Origin: Leptolyngbyaceae cyanobacterium
GTDB taxonomy: Bacteria; Cyanobacteriota; Cyanobacteriia; Cyanobacteriales; Aerosakkonemataceae
NCBI GenBank assembly: GCA_036703985.1
Contig: DATNQN010000063.1
Location: 47,306-111,305 of the forward strand
Direction: 5' to 3'
Length of the DNA: 64,000 nucleotides
Under the pieces are notes generated by a model. That model searched no databases and was not told the DNA's origin. It saw nothing but the letters and a program-made list of their open reading frames with translations. The position numbers and the translations under genes are program-made. Every line of letters begins with the position of its first letter. Position 1 is the first letter of the stretch. Below, one piece after another: positions 9,501 through 18,561 of the stretch.

Positions 9501-10687
9501 AAATAACTGGAAAATCGGCCATCGGTGAACGGGCTACTAGCTTGCAAGCTGTGTCTGGTGGTTTAGGAGAAGCAGGCGCTATAAAAATCGATACACAGCA
9601 GCTAATGGTGGGCGATGGGGCTAGGGTATCAGTGGAAGCAAGGGGTGCTGCCAAAGCAGGAGATCTGGAAGTGCGGGCAAGTGATATAACTTTAGACGGC
9701 GGCGCGATCGGTGCCGAAACCGAATCCGGATCGCAAGGTAACATTAATCTCGCAATTGATAACTCCCTGAATTTACAAAATAATTCCCGTATCTCGGCAG
9801 CTACCATTAATGGTCAGGGGGGAACGTTGACGGTGAATGCTCAAAATGCGATCGTCCTAGATAATGCCTCTCAAATTTCTTCTTCCGCCACTGGCGATGG
9901 GGGCATTGGTGGCAATATAGAAATGAGCGGCGGTAGGTTACAAGCACGCGATCGATCTACCATTCAAGCTACTACTCAATCCGGCAATGGTGGCAACATC
10001 ACCCTCAACATAGCAGATTTATTAATATTGCGAAATAACAGTAATATCTCTTCCACCGCCGGACAAGCTGGGGCAGGTGGCGACGGCGGCAATATCACAA
10101 TTAATTCTCCTTTTATCGTTACTTTCCCAACTGAAAATAGCGACATCACCGCCCAAGCTTATGAAGGAAAAGGTGGCAATATTAATTTAACAGTCCAAAG
10201 TATTTTTGGCTTACAAGTGGCAGATGAAATCAGCGATATTACTAATGATATTTCGGCTAGTTCTCGATTGGGAATTGATGGCACAGTGGATATCAATACT
10301 CCCGATATCGACCCTTCTCAAGGATTAATCGAATTACTATCTAACTTAACCGATCCTGCTAATCAAATCGTCGCCGGATGTCCCGCTGAAGGTGGCAATC
10401 GTTTTGTGGTAACCGGACGCGGCGGTTTACCGGAAGACCCCCGGCAAGCATTACGAGGTCAAGTGGTAATGCAAGATTTGCGAAATAGAACCGAATCGAA
10501 TATCGGGAGAATTAGAGATAGGGAAAATTTTGCGATCGCAAATCCAAAACAGCCAATTATCGAAGCACAAGGATGGATTTTAAATCCCCAAGGAAAAGTC
10601 GAATTAGTAGATAATATTTCTCAATCGAACGGTATGATTGAAAATCGTGCGATCGATTGTTCTACCATCAAAAAGATGACGCAGTAA
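6527..10687 (+). CDS. Two-partner-secretion exoprotein (filamentous hemagglutinin N-terminal domain)
   Basis: A 1386-residue protein. After a basic N-terminus and hydrophobic stretch (about residues 27-46, LKLATLVFFSATIATF) comes a TPS domain: IIPDNSLGAEGS, then LFHSFREFNVN and the diagnostic NPNGIIFGANARLD near 135-150. The middle (about 500-1100) is a beta-helix built of diverged repeats of about 65-70 residues, each containing (G)GN(I/L)xIETxRL, a DGG(Q/V) turn and IExIG. The C-terminus has one Cys in AGCPAEGGNRFVVTGRGGLP, a tail common in cyanobacterial members. Such proteins cross the outer membrane through a TpsB (FhaC/ShlB) pore; none is encoded in this window. A CHAT gene follows 80 bases downstream. 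Confidence 0.9.
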   Translation: MAKFKFSKSSVIPQFALFAQNLPAQLKLATLVFFSATIATFDSTAYPQIIPDNSLGAEGSFVTPSRGRELIEGGAIRDNSLFHSFREFNVNNGQQVYFVNPSGIDNIFSRVTGSNLSRIFGTLGVNGRASLFLINPNGIIFGANARLDIKGLFTATTADSVVFNNYQFSASNPLAPPILKINITPGLQYGEIHPAGEINNQGILAVGQDLNLIGGKLNLEGQLYAGNNIVLLATDNVTIRDTFTQPFIAKAGGNLLVQGNQTVDIFALNHPDSGLFSGGSMVLRSANTILGDARYQAGNNFRIERLDGSLGSLSSPKDPVIRANGDVFFDSYQGASLHILAGGKVEIPGTIRVEGADTIANSINPTSSPTEANIILSDGSAIAINGNAEPTVDIRAGTTAFATPFTETGNPTSADINIGSIVFADANNIPIAGRVFLTNQYQPNPNLSGNIQLNNTAKAAIQNTGLTGGGNVDIDSRGSITIDGPINVSAGFDRNTKSFGGNAGDVRLIAKDNIIFTPNSAIFSGGLLGGNITLKTDADIQLIGTDFAPIITSVSFSDVPGMAGGNINVNAKSLFLSNGALLDTRTSGAANAGDVTIITTSGIELTGEDSAGSTSGISSRVDVGGTGNSGNLRVESPRLVLRDGTFIATAVFGDGIAGDLNVKARDIELVGTSANASVVSGLAAFVEPGGTGKAGNINIETERLTVRDGGVVTAENRGIGEGGNLTVKAREVNVIGISTVNPDLASALAVAVTQAPTDKSGGNLIIETERLSVLNGAQISVDVEKSGNGGNLQVSAQEIEVIGYALAGPSSLSALLVQEATGKSGNVSIETQRLTIAEGGQVRVDTFGNGDAGNLAIKAQQVEVIGTTINSQFPSSIGALVLGGTGKGGNITIETDRLLARDGGQIGAATFGNGDGGTLTINAREIELIGVAPNEKFTSGLASSVQPTATGNGGNVTVVTSNLSVRDGAAVTVSTQGKGNGGELTINAQKVEITGKSAIGERATSLQAVSGGLGEAGAIKIDTQQLMVGDGARVSVEARGAAKAGDLEVRASDITLDGGAIGAETESGSQGNINLAIDNSLNLQNNSRISAATINGQGGTLTVNAQNAIVLDNASQISSSATGDGGIGGNIEMSGGRLQARDRSTIQATTQSGNGGNITLNIADLLILRNNSNISSTAGQAGAGGDGGNITINSPFIVTFPTENSDITAQAYEGKGGNINLTVQSIFGLQVADEISDITNDISASSRLGIDGTVDINTPDIDPSQGLIELLSNLTDPANQIVAGCPAEGGNRFVVTGRGGLPEDPRQALRGQVVMQDLRNRTESNIGRIRDRENFAIANPKQPIIEAQGWILNPQGKVELVDNISQSNGMIENRAIDCSTIKKMTQ

Positions 10688-10767
10688 CTAGGCAAAAATT
10701 CCGCCAAAAATATTTCTGCATTCCATATCTTAAATTCTAAATTAATAAGAGGAGATCTTAAATAATC

Positions 10768-13368
10768 GTGAGCAGTTATCGCTATTTAGCCCTGTCAATC
10801 CTAACTTTTTTTCTGGTAACATTAGGCTTACCAGCGATCGCGCATAATACGTTTACTTTTGATAATCTAAAACCAATTTCTCATATAAATAATACTAAAT
10901 TTTTCATAACAAACTCTTCCCCCCACCCCCCCATCTCCCCACCTCCCCATCCTATTTCCCAATCTCCAACCAATTCATTAGAACAAGGCAAACAACTTTA
11001 CGATACAGGAAGATTCGCAGAAGCAGCAGAAATTTGGGAACAAGCAGCCAGAAAACTCGAGCAACAAAGAGAATTGCCAGATCGAGCTTTAAGCTATAAC
11101 TATCTGGGGATTGTTTATCAAGATTTAGGAGAGTGGGAAAAAGCCCGAAATGCGATCGATCGAGCCATCAAACTTATCCCTCAAATCAATGACACTTTTC
11201 TTTCTGCTCAAATTCTGAATACCCAAGGCAGTTTCTATCTAAATACCGGAAATCCAGAAGCCGCTTTAGAAAGCTGGAAACAAGCAGAAAACGGCTATCG
11301 TTCCCTGAAAGATACTACGGGAATTATTATCAGTCAAATTAATCAAGCTCAAGCTTGGCAAACTTTAGGAGTTTATCAACAAGCACGCAAAAAATTAGCA
11401 GAAATCAATCAAGAGCTTACATTATTACCTGATTCCTTATTGAAAGTTAGAGGATTGCGTAGTTTAGGAGTTACCTTACAAGTAGTAGGTGATTTAGAAG
11501 AATCTCAATCTGTCTTATCGGAAAGTTTAGCCATTGCCAAACGACTTAATGCTATCGAAGATATAGGAGAAACTTTATTTAGATTAGGCAATACTGCTAG
11601 GGCAAAAGGAGATATTCAAGCAGCATTAAATTTTTACCAACAAGTAACAAGTATTTCAACTAATCCCCTCAACCAACTAGAAGCACAACTCAACCAACTG
11701 AGTCTTTTAGTTGATGAGAAAGAAATCGATAAAGCACGAGCATTACTGCCCGAAATTCAAGCAAATTTAGCGAATTTACCAGCCAGTAGAGGAGGTATTT
11801 ACGCTCACATTAATTTAGCAAAAAGCTTGATGGAAATGGGCGATCTCGAATCGGCACAAATATTAGCAAAAGCAGTTCAACAAGCCAGAGAATTGTCAGA
11901 TATCAGGGCAGAGTCTTATGCTTTGGGACAATTAGGGAATTTGTACGAACAAGCACAACAATGGTCAGATGCCCTTTCTTTAACCCAACAAGCAATATTG
12001 CTAGCACAGAAAATTAACGCGACGGATATCTCCGCTAGTTGGTATTGGCAAGAAGGTAGAATTTTGAAAGCACGAGATCGAATACCAGATGCGATCGCAG
12101 CATACGATCGGGCCGTCAATGCCTTACAATATATCCGTCAAGATTTAGTTGCCGTCAACCCCGACGTGCAGTTTTCCTTCCGCGAACAAGTAGAACCAGT
12201 TTATCGCCAATTTGTCCAACTACTTTTGCAAAATGTAGATAATCTACCTGAAATCACCAAACAACAACAATTGCAACGTTCTAGAGAAGTTATCGAAGGA
12301 CTGCAATTAGCAGAATTAGAGAATTTCTTTCGGGAAGCTTGCCTTAACTATCAATCAAAACCGATCGAAGAAATTGATTCCCAAGCAGCAGTCATTTATC
12401 CGATTATTTTAGACAACAGCATAGAAGTAATTCTCTCTCTTCCCGGACAATCATTACAACATTACCAAACAAACCTTTCTGAAGCCGAATTAACTAAAGT
12501 ATTTGAGGAACTGCGCCAAACTTTAAACCCGGTTTTTTTACCAGCAGAAGTTTTACCTTCTGCCCAAAAAATATATGATTGGTTAGTGCGTCCGGCAGAA
12601 ACAACCCTAGCAAATCGTAATATCAAAACCTTAGTATTTGTCCTTGATGGAGTATTACGCAGTTTACCAATGTCAGTACTCCATGATGGCAAACAATATT
12701 TAATAGAACGTTATAGTATTGCCCTGACCCCAGGCTTACAACTTTTAGAATCCCGTCAGCTTTCTCCCAAACAATTAAGAACATTAGCTGGGGGTTTAAT
12801 AGAAGCAAGACAAGGTTTTGCACCTTTACCTGGAGTAAAAGAAGAAATAGCTGAAATTGCCGAAAATTTTCGCACTCAAGTGTTAGTTGATCAAAACTTT
12901 ACTCGCGCTAATTTCCAGAACGAACTAGAAAGAGTACCTTTTTCTGTCGTTCATCTAGCCACCCACGGTCAGTTTAGTTCAAAAGCAGAAGATACTTTTC
13001 TATTAACTTGGGACTCCCGCATTAACGTCAAAGATTTAGACCGCGTACTCAGAGGAAGGGAAGGACAAGAACCGATCGAACTATTAGTTTTAAGTGCTTG
13101 TCAAACCGCAAAAGGAGATAACCGTGCAGCTTTAGGACTAGCAGGAGTTGCGGTACGTTCTGGTGCTAGGAGTACTTTAGCAACTCTTTGGTCAGTACAA
13201 GATCGATCGACCGCTCAACTGATCGCGGAATTTTACCGACTGCTGACCCAAAATAGAGTAAATAAAGCAGAAGCTCTACGCCAAGCCCAACTATATTTAT
13301 TAAAATCTAACGATTATAAACATCCTTATTATTGGTCGCCTTTTGTTTTAGTGGGTAATTGGCGATGA
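10768..13368 (+). CDS. Exported TPR-CHAT domain protein
   Basis: An 866-residue protein starting at GTG with SD-like AGAGGAG about 10 bases upstream. A signal peptide (about residues 1-27, hydrophobic core ending LPAIA-HN) implies export. Residues about 50-75 are a low-complexity Pro/His/Ser linker encoded by CCCCATCT-type repeat DNA. Residues 75-450 hold tetratricopeptide repeats. The C-terminal CHAT domain has the caspase-like dyad: His733 in HLATHGQF and Cys778 in LSACQTAKGD. CHAT proteins are cysteine proteases or their relatives. Coupling to a secreted TPS protein upstream and DUF928 downstream recurs in cyanobacteria and suggests a role in processing surface proteins, but the substrate is unknown. 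Confidence 0.88.
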   Translation: MSSYRYLALSILTFFLVTLGLPAIAHNTFTFDNLKPISHINNTKFFITNSSPHPPISPPPHPISQSPTNSLEQGKQLYDTGRFAEAAEIWEQAARKLEQQRELPDRALSYNYLGIVYQDLGEWEKARNAIDRAIKLIPQINDTFLSAQILNTQGSFYLNTGNPEAALESWKQAENGYRSLKDTTGIIISQINQAQAWQTLGVYQQARKKLAEINQELTLLPDSLLKVRGLRSLGVTLQVVGDLEESQSVLSESLAIAKRLNAIEDIGETLFRLGNTARAKGDIQAALNFYQQVTSISTNPLNQLEAQLNQLSLLVDEKEIDKARALLPEIQANLANLPASRGGIYAHINLAKSLMEMGDLESAQILAKAVQQARELSDIRAESYALGQLGNLYEQAQQWSDALSLTQQAILLAQKINATDISASWYWQEGRILKARDRIPDAIAAYDRAVNALQYIRQDLVAVNPDVQFSFREQVEPVYRQFVQLLLQNVDNLPEITKQQQLQRSREVIEGLQLAELENFFREACLNYQSKPIEEIDSQAAVIYPIILDNSIEVILSLPGQSLQHYQTNLSEAELTKVFEELRQTLNPVFLPAEVLPSAQKIYDWLVRPAETTLANRNIKTLVFVLDGVLRSLPMSVLHDGKQYLIERYSIALTPGLQLLESRQLSPKQLRTLAGGLIEARQGFAPLPGVKEEIAEIAENFRTQVLVDQNFTRANFQNELERVPFSVVHLATHGQFSSKAEDTFLLTWDSRINVKDLDRVLRGREGQEPIELLVLSACQTAKGDNRAALGLAGVAVRSGARSTLATLWSVQDRSTAQLIAEFYRLLTQNRVNKAEALRQAQLYLLKSNDYKHPYYWSPFVLVGNWR
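10919..10968 (+). repeat. CCCCATCT-type heptad repeat inside a coding region
   Basis: The stretch is made of C-rich heptads (CCCCACC, CCCCATCTCCCCACCTCCCCAT), the same family found between genes at 25178, 40101, 49780 and 63886. Here it is in frame in the CHAT gene and encodes a Pro/His/Ser linker just after the signal peptide. Confidence 0.75.
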
Positions 13369-13588
13369 TTGTCAATCATATTTTATAAATTGTTCAAACA
13401 ATTAACTTCCCGCGCTGAGATTTCGCGATCGCCAAACAGAACAGTCAGGGTAAAACTCGATCGGCTTTACCTGCTACTTGCCAAAAGATCGCATAATAAA
13501 ATAAGATGAAAAATTCGGCCTATCCAATTTCCGGTAGTTCGATCGGTAGCGATCGGCGCAAATTACCCTGTCGTGTAACCTATGTATT
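13369..13588. promoter_or_regulatory. Upstream region of the CASTOR/POLLUX-like channel gene
   Basis: A 220-base gap with several GATCG motifs, including GGTAGTTCGATCGGTAGCGATCGG at about 13532-13555, a direct GATCGGTAGCGATCGG duplication. No recognised operator. It separates the CHAT gene from the channel gene, so they may be transcribed independently. Confidence 0.3.
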
Positions 13589-15706
13589 ATGAGCAATAAC
13601 GAGCTTAAACAAGAAGTAACTAATTTTTCTGAGCCAATTAACAACTTGCCAGAAAATCAATTACTAACAAAAACTTTATTTAATATACTAAAAACAATTA
13701 AGGATTATTTAGAAAATTTGCAAAAAAAAGTCAACAAATATTCTAGCACGGAAATATCTTGGCAAAAGCGCTTACAGTATGAATTCGACAACTTTATGTC
13801 GAGAGGAGGCTTTTCAGTATTTTTAGCACTACTGTCAGCATTTTTTGCCGCTTTTTTGCTAATGACAGTAATTCGTTACGGTTCCGAAATATTTTTTCCT
13901 AACCAAAGCGCAGATGCTTCTACAGACCTTTCATGGGAAGTATTCGTTCAGCTAATCGGGCTAAGAGATACCGGAGATGAAGCTAATTTTGCCGCCAAAT
14001 TTGTGGGGGTATTCACGATTTTTGTCGGCTTAGTTTTGTTTTCCAGTTTAGTCGCATTCATCACTCAAGAATTTGAAGCAAAACTACTGGCATTGCGTAA
14101 AGGTAAAAGCCTAGTAGTAGAAGAAAACCATACTTTAATCTTAGGATTTAATGAAAGAATTATTGATATTATTCAAGAATTAGCGATCGCTAACGAATCC
14201 GAAGAAGATGCGGCAGTAGTGATTTTATCTTCTGAAGATAAAGAAGAAATGGATGATTTTCTCCGGAATAATCTCGGAGATATGAAAACTACCAGATTGA
14301 TTACTCGCAATGGTTCGGTGAACAACTTAAACGATCTGTATAACGTGAGGATCGAAGATGCCAAATCAGTGATCGTTTTAAATGATGCCAAACCTTCCGA
14401 TTCCGAAGAATCAAAAACCTTATCCGATGCCCGGGTAATTAAAGCTATCTTAGCAGTCCTGGCAGCTAATGAAGAAGAAGAAAACTTACCCGCGATTGTA
14501 GTAGAACTCCATTCACAACAATACCGCCGCCTTGCCGAAAACATTGTTCCGGGAGCAGTGACTAGCCTTAACGAAGCAGACATCTTGGCGCGTATTTTAG
14601 TCCAAACATCGCGGAATGCAGGACTAGCAGCAGTATATCTCAATCTAGTCGGCTTTGAAGGAAATGAATTTTATTTCTATCGTCCTAAATCAGGTTGGCA
14701 GCTTCTCACATTCGGTCAATTGCCCTTCCATTTATTGAATGCCATTCCTTTAGGAGTAAGACATGGTGATGGCAGTATAACCATTAAACCAAGTAAAGAT
14801 TACAAATTAGCTAAAGACGATCAAGTCGTTGTTTTAGCAGAAGATGATTCTACCATTCGGTTTAGTACCTACCCCATCGTCAAGCCGAAGGTTACCGAAT
14901 ATGCACGGGAGCGAAAAATTTTAGAACGAAAACCTGAAAAACATCTGATCGTAGGATGGAATAGCAAAACTCCAATTAGCCTCAAAGAATATGCTAAATA
15001 TCTCGTAGAAGAATCCGAAGTCAACTTAGTTGTAGAGGATTTGACTGAGAATATCCAAACTGAATTTAACAAGCTTTCTAGAGCTTACCCCCATATCAAA
15101 ATGGAAGCTGTAGCGATCGATCTCGACTCAGTTGAGCAGCTAAAAAAACTCAAACCATTTCAATACGACAGCATCTCAATTTTGTCGGGAACCGGGGACA
15201 ACGCTGAAGAAATAGACGCTAAGACTCTGACTATATTGTTAGAGTTAAGGCAAGTTTTTAGAGACTACACTGCTGAAACTGGTATGCCAGTCAGTACCGA
15301 ATTAATTGCAGAAATTATTGATTCGCAAGAAACTGACTTGGTAATTAAAGCAGGCGTAAAAGATTTCCTCCTGACCAATCAATTCGTGTCTAAAATTTTA
15401 GCTCAGGCATCTCAAGAGCCTGATGTAATGTCTATCTATCGCAACCTGTTCTCAGCAGATGGCAGCGAAGTATATATCAAGCCAATATCCCTTTACTTCT
15501 CTAAAGAAGAAATAGAGAATTTGACATTTGCTGACTGCATACTGGCTGCACAGTACCGCGATGAAGTGTGTATAGGAGTAAAAATTGCCTCCGAAGCGAA
15601 AAATAAAGATAAGAATTTTGGTATCTATTTAGTACCGAAGTTGGATAAGCAGCTAAATCTCACTTTAGATGATGCTTTAATTACTCTAGCTGAAGACGAA
15701 ACTTGA
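13589..15706 (+). CDS. CASTOR/POLLUX-like ion channel with tandem RCK-type domains
   Basis: A 705-residue protein. An N-terminal soluble part is followed by a membrane helix at about 73-95 (FSVFLALLSAFFAAFLLMTV), a pore-like segment around SWEVFVQLIGLRDTG, and a second helix at about 130-155 (FVGVFTIFVGLVLFSSLVAF). The rest is two Rossmann-like regulatory halves: HTLILGFNERIIDIIQEL near 182 and KHLIVGWNSKTP near 450. This is the layout of the CASTOR/POLLUX family, known from legume symbiosis as nuclear-envelope cation channels and present in bacteria. In cyanobacteria it would be a plasma-membrane channel; ion and ligand are unknown. The gene is on the same strand as the CHAT and DUF928 genes. 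Confidence 0.82.
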   Translation: MSNNELKQEVTNFSEPINNLPENQLLTKTLFNILKTIKDYLENLQKKVNKYSSTEISWQKRLQYEFDNFMSRGGFSVFLALLSAFFAAFLLMTVIRYGSEIFFPNQSADASTDLSWEVFVQLIGLRDTGDEANFAAKFVGVFTIFVGLVLFSSLVAFITQEFEAKLLALRKGKSLVVEENHTLILGFNERIIDIIQELAIANESEEDAAVVILSSEDKEEMDDFLRNNLGDMKTTRLITRNGSVNNLNDLYNVRIEDAKSVIVLNDAKPSDSEESKTLSDARVIKAILAVLAANEEEENLPAIVVELHSQQYRRLAENIVPGAVTSLNEADILARILVQTSRNAGLAAVYLNLVGFEGNEFYFYRPKSGWQLLTFGQLPFHLLNAIPLGVRHGDGSITIKPSKDYKLAKDDQVVVLAEDDSTIRFSTYPIVKPKVTEYARERKILERKPEKHLIVGWNSKTPISLKEYAKYLVEESEVNLVVEDLTENIQTEFNKLSRAYPHIKMEAVAIDLDSVEQLKKLKPFQYDSISILSGTGDNAEEIDAKTLTILLELRQVFRDYTAETGMPVSTELIAEIIDSQETDLVIKAGVKDFLLTNQFVSKILAQASQEPDVMSIYRNLFSADGSEVYIKPISLYFSKEEIENLTFADCILAAQYRDEVCIGVKIASEAKNKDKNFGIYLVPKLDKQLNLTLDDALITLAEDET

Positions 15707-15868
15707 GCTAAAACGATCGACCTGAAGTGATATTGCTTGGTAGGTGGTATTTGCAGTTTGGATTAAGCACCAGCAAAACCCGATTTCCCAGTTTCCTATG
15801 CTGACAAAGCTATTGCCGACAGGCTAGGATGAGAAATCCATTTTTGATATGCTCTCTTCGGCAAAACA

Positions 15869-16609
15869 ATGAGTTCAGTCAACTATCGCTTCAAAGCTTT
15901 AACTGTTGGTTTAGCGATCGATCTCTTATTAAGCTCGGGATTACCTGCACTAGCTCAATTGCCATTAGGAGACACAACCTTTTCATCAGAACAAATTACT
16001 TTTGAGGAGAGTTTTACTCCACCAGGAGACGGACAGCCAAAAGATACATCAGGCGCGGGTTCTCGTGATGGACTGAGGTGTTCGGCAAACGAACAACCGA
16101 TTCGACCTTTAATGCCGAAACGGAATTATGGATTAACTTTTCAGGAACGTCCATCTATATTTATTTACTTGCCTAAAACTTCGGCGCGGCAAGTTTTGTT
16201 GGCTTTTCGAGATGAAGCAGGCAAGTATTACGAAAGAGCTTTTTTGCCGATCGATAATAATGCTCAAATTGTCAGCTTTCAATTACCCGATGACAAATCA
16301 CCCCTAACAGTTGGTAAAAATTATCAATGGTCTTTAGTAATTGTTTGTCAAGAAACGGTACAACCAGACGATCCCGTGTTTCGAGGTTGGGTGCAGCGAG
16401 TGGGAAAATCCCCTGAGTTGGATAGAGAACTAGCCGCTAAACCCGTGATCGAGCAACTAGCATGGTACGGTGCTAATGGATATTGGTATGACTTAATGCA
16501 GACTATGGTGCAAGCAAGGCAAACTCACCCAGACTCGCGCCAGCTAATGTCTTTGTGGGAAAGGCTTTTGCAATCGGTGGGACTCGGTGCGATCGCGGCT
16601 TCTCAATAA
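15869..16609 (+). CDS. DUF928 exported protein
   Basis: A 246-residue protein with a signal peptide (about residues 1-29, LLLSSGLPALAQ). The mature part has the DUF928 pattern: GLRCSANEQPIRPLMPKRNYGLT, a beta-rich core with PSIFIYLPKTSA, and YQWSLVIVCQ, FRGWVQRV and WYGANGYWYDLM near the end. The two Cys residues are conserved in the family and could form a disulfide in the periplasm. Function is unknown. Family members often sit near CHAT and hemagglutinin-type genes in cyanobacteria, as here. Confidence 0.85.
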   Translation: MSSVNYRFKALTVGLAIDLLLSSGLPALAQLPLGDTTFSSEQITFEESFTPPGDGQPKDTSGAGSRDGLRCSANEQPIRPLMPKRNYGLTFQERPSIFIYLPKTSARQVLLAFRDEAGKYYERAFLPIDNNAQIVSFQLPDDKSPLTVGKNYQWSLVIVCQETVQPDDPVFRGWVQRVGKSPELDRELAAKPVIEQLAWYGANGYWYDLMQTMVQARQTHPDSRQLMSLWERLLQSVGLGAIAASQ

Positions 16610-16615
16610 TTAATC

Positions 16616-17968
16616 TTAGTTTGTCCTCACTAAGTCAACTTTGACCAAATTACCACCATCTAAGATCGTACTAGTCCAGTCTGCTTGTGTGAGGTCTGCT
16701 CCGCTCAAATTTGTTCCGCGCAAATCTGCTCTGGTTAAATCTACCCCTCTCAAGTCAGCATCCATGAGATTCGCTTGATACAAACAAGCTCCCGTCAAAT
16801 CCGCGCCCCGCAGATCTGCTCGCCGCAAATCCGCACTGCTTAAATTAGCTTTAGTTAAATCCGCATTTCTCAAGTCAGCTTCCATCAAGTTAGCTCGATC
16901 TAAATTAGCTTTCGTGAAATTTGCCGATCGCAAATCAGCTTTTTCTAACTTTCCTCTTTCCAGGTTAGCCTTCCGCAAGTTAGCGTTACTGAAATCTATT
17001 TCCTTCATCTCACACCCAGTTAAATTGGCTTGAGAGAGATCTGCCCCACTCAAATCTGCCCCGCTCAAATCCGCACCGATTAAGCTTACTTCACAAAGAG
17101 ATACACCTGGAGCGATTAAATAAGCTCCCGCCTTAATTGGATCGAAACCTTCCGAAAACTTTGTTTGCAGACAATAAACTGCTTTTCTAAAGATCGCATC
17201 CCGCAAATCAGCACCCCGCAAATCGGTACCACTCAAATTAGCACCACTCAGATTAGCTCCATGTAAGCTAGCGCCATTCAAATTAGCCTTTCTTAAGTTA
17301 ACTCTCCTGAGGTCGCTCGATCGCAAATCCGATCCGCTCAGATCTACACCCGTGAGATTAGCATCCGGAACCGCCACTTTTGGGCCAACTAAGTAAGCAC
17401 CCGCTTTTACAGGGTCGAAACCTTCGCTAAACCGAGTGATCGGACTGTAGATGGCATTTTTTAGGATAGCTCCTCTCAAATCCGTACCAGTTAAGTCAGC
17501 ACCGCTTAAATTAGCTCCACTTAGATTGCTATTTTCTAGGTTAGCTCCTACCAAATTAGCCTTAGTTAAGTTGGCTCCCCTTAAATCAGCATCAGTGATT
17601 TCCGATCCGACTAAATTAGCTTTGCTTAGATTAGCTCCTCTCAGTTTTGTCTTTCTAAGATTAGCCAAATTAAAGCAAGTTTCAATTAGATTCGCATAAT
17701 CCAGACAAGCTTCGCTGATGTCCGATTCGATTAAATCGGCATAACTCAGACACACTTCGGTCATGTCTACTTGTCTCAAGTCAGCTTTTCTTAAATAGGC
17801 ACCTTTTAAGTTTGCACCTTTAAGATCGTTTGTTTTCAGATTCGGCATTGCCGATTTCGTACCGATAAATCCTTGCCAATTGCGGTCTTTGTCATTCAAG
17901 GATGACTCGAAAGAAAACTCTTTTCTGGATATTAAGTTATCTGGATTGTCGCCTCGCTGATTAGCCAC
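16616..17968 (-). CDS. Pentapeptide-repeat protein with two matching interruptions
   Basis: A 450-residue protein made almost wholly of A(D/N)LxX pentapeptides, which fold as a right-handed quadrilateral beta-helix. The run is broken twice by related segments of about 35 residues: AIYSPITRFSEGFDPVKAGA (followed by YLVGP) near 176 and AVYCLQTKFSEGFDPIKAGA near 272. The copies are about 95 residues apart, so a larger unit was duplicated. The start is GTG. Its stop lies 6 bases past the stop of the convergent DUF928 gene, so the two transcripts must overlap or share a terminator. Function is not known; no peptidoglycan or membrane domain is attached. Confidence 0.88.
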   Translation of the reverse strand: MANQRGDNPDNLISRKEFSFESSLNDKDRNWQGFIGTKSAMPNLKTNDLKGANLKGAYLRKADLRQVDMTEVCLSYADLIESDISEACLDYANLIETCFNLANLRKTKLRGANLSKANLVGSEITDADLRGANLTKANLVGANLENSNLSGANLSGADLTGTDLRGAILKNAIYSPITRFSEGFDPVKAGAYLVGPKVAVPDANLTGVDLSGSDLRSSDLRRVNLRKANLNGASLHGANLSGANLSGTDLRGADLRDAIFRKAVYCLQTKFSEGFDPIKAGAYLIAPGVSLCEVSLIGADLSGADLSGADLSQANLTGCEMKEIDFSNANLRKANLERGKLEKADLRSANFTKANLDRANLMEADLRNADLTKANLSSADLRRADLRGADLTGACLYQANLMDADLRGVDLTRADLRGTNLSGADLTQADWTSTILDGGNLVKVDLVRTN

Positions 17969-18561
17969 GATTTTATACTTTTTCTAAAAATACTGGAATT
18001 TCTCAACTGCTGGGAACACAAGTCGAGGTAATCATCGTTAACGTAAGTTGCTAGTTATAGGATTTAGGCTGGTAGTGAAGTGAAAAGATGATTCAAAACT
18101 GAAAACTTTTTCCGACTATTTAATTCTCGTCCCTTCTTTCCCTAGCCCCTAGCCCCTCTCTACGTTAATTGTTATAACTAGCAACTTGAGTTAGTTACTT
18201 AAATCAAGTCGGTATTACCCAAGAAATCAACCACTTTTCTCAGCCGTCAAGTGCGATCTGATGTTTTAGATTTTACGCTGAATTATGCTCCTCGTGTTTT
18301 GAAGAGCCTATCGTTATATTAAATTTTGCATTTAACAAGCGATCGCTATTATACTTTTTTCTCAATTTAGACTTTAAGAGCAAAAATAGCCATTTAGTTC
18401 TATTTTTGATTAAAATCGTTGATTATATGTCTTTTACTAAAATTATCTATATATTTCTTCGCTGCGCTTTCCATATTCTAAGTACAAAGGCGCTTTCTAA
18501 ACAAAAGTACGTAAAGAAAACTAAACTCGATCTTTCACCCTCTTTCCTCCTGCCTCCGGTA
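17969..18561. other. 593-base gene-free region with a 15-bp inverted repeat
   Basis: It separates the sugar transferase stop from the GTG of the pentapeptide gene. A perfect 15-bp inverted repeat (AAGTTGCTAGTTATA at 18045-18059 and its complement at 18173-18187) encloses 113 bases containing a CCTAGCCCCTAGCCCC heptad stretch. The remainder is AT-rich. I see no ORF of credible composition. Confidence 0.5.
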
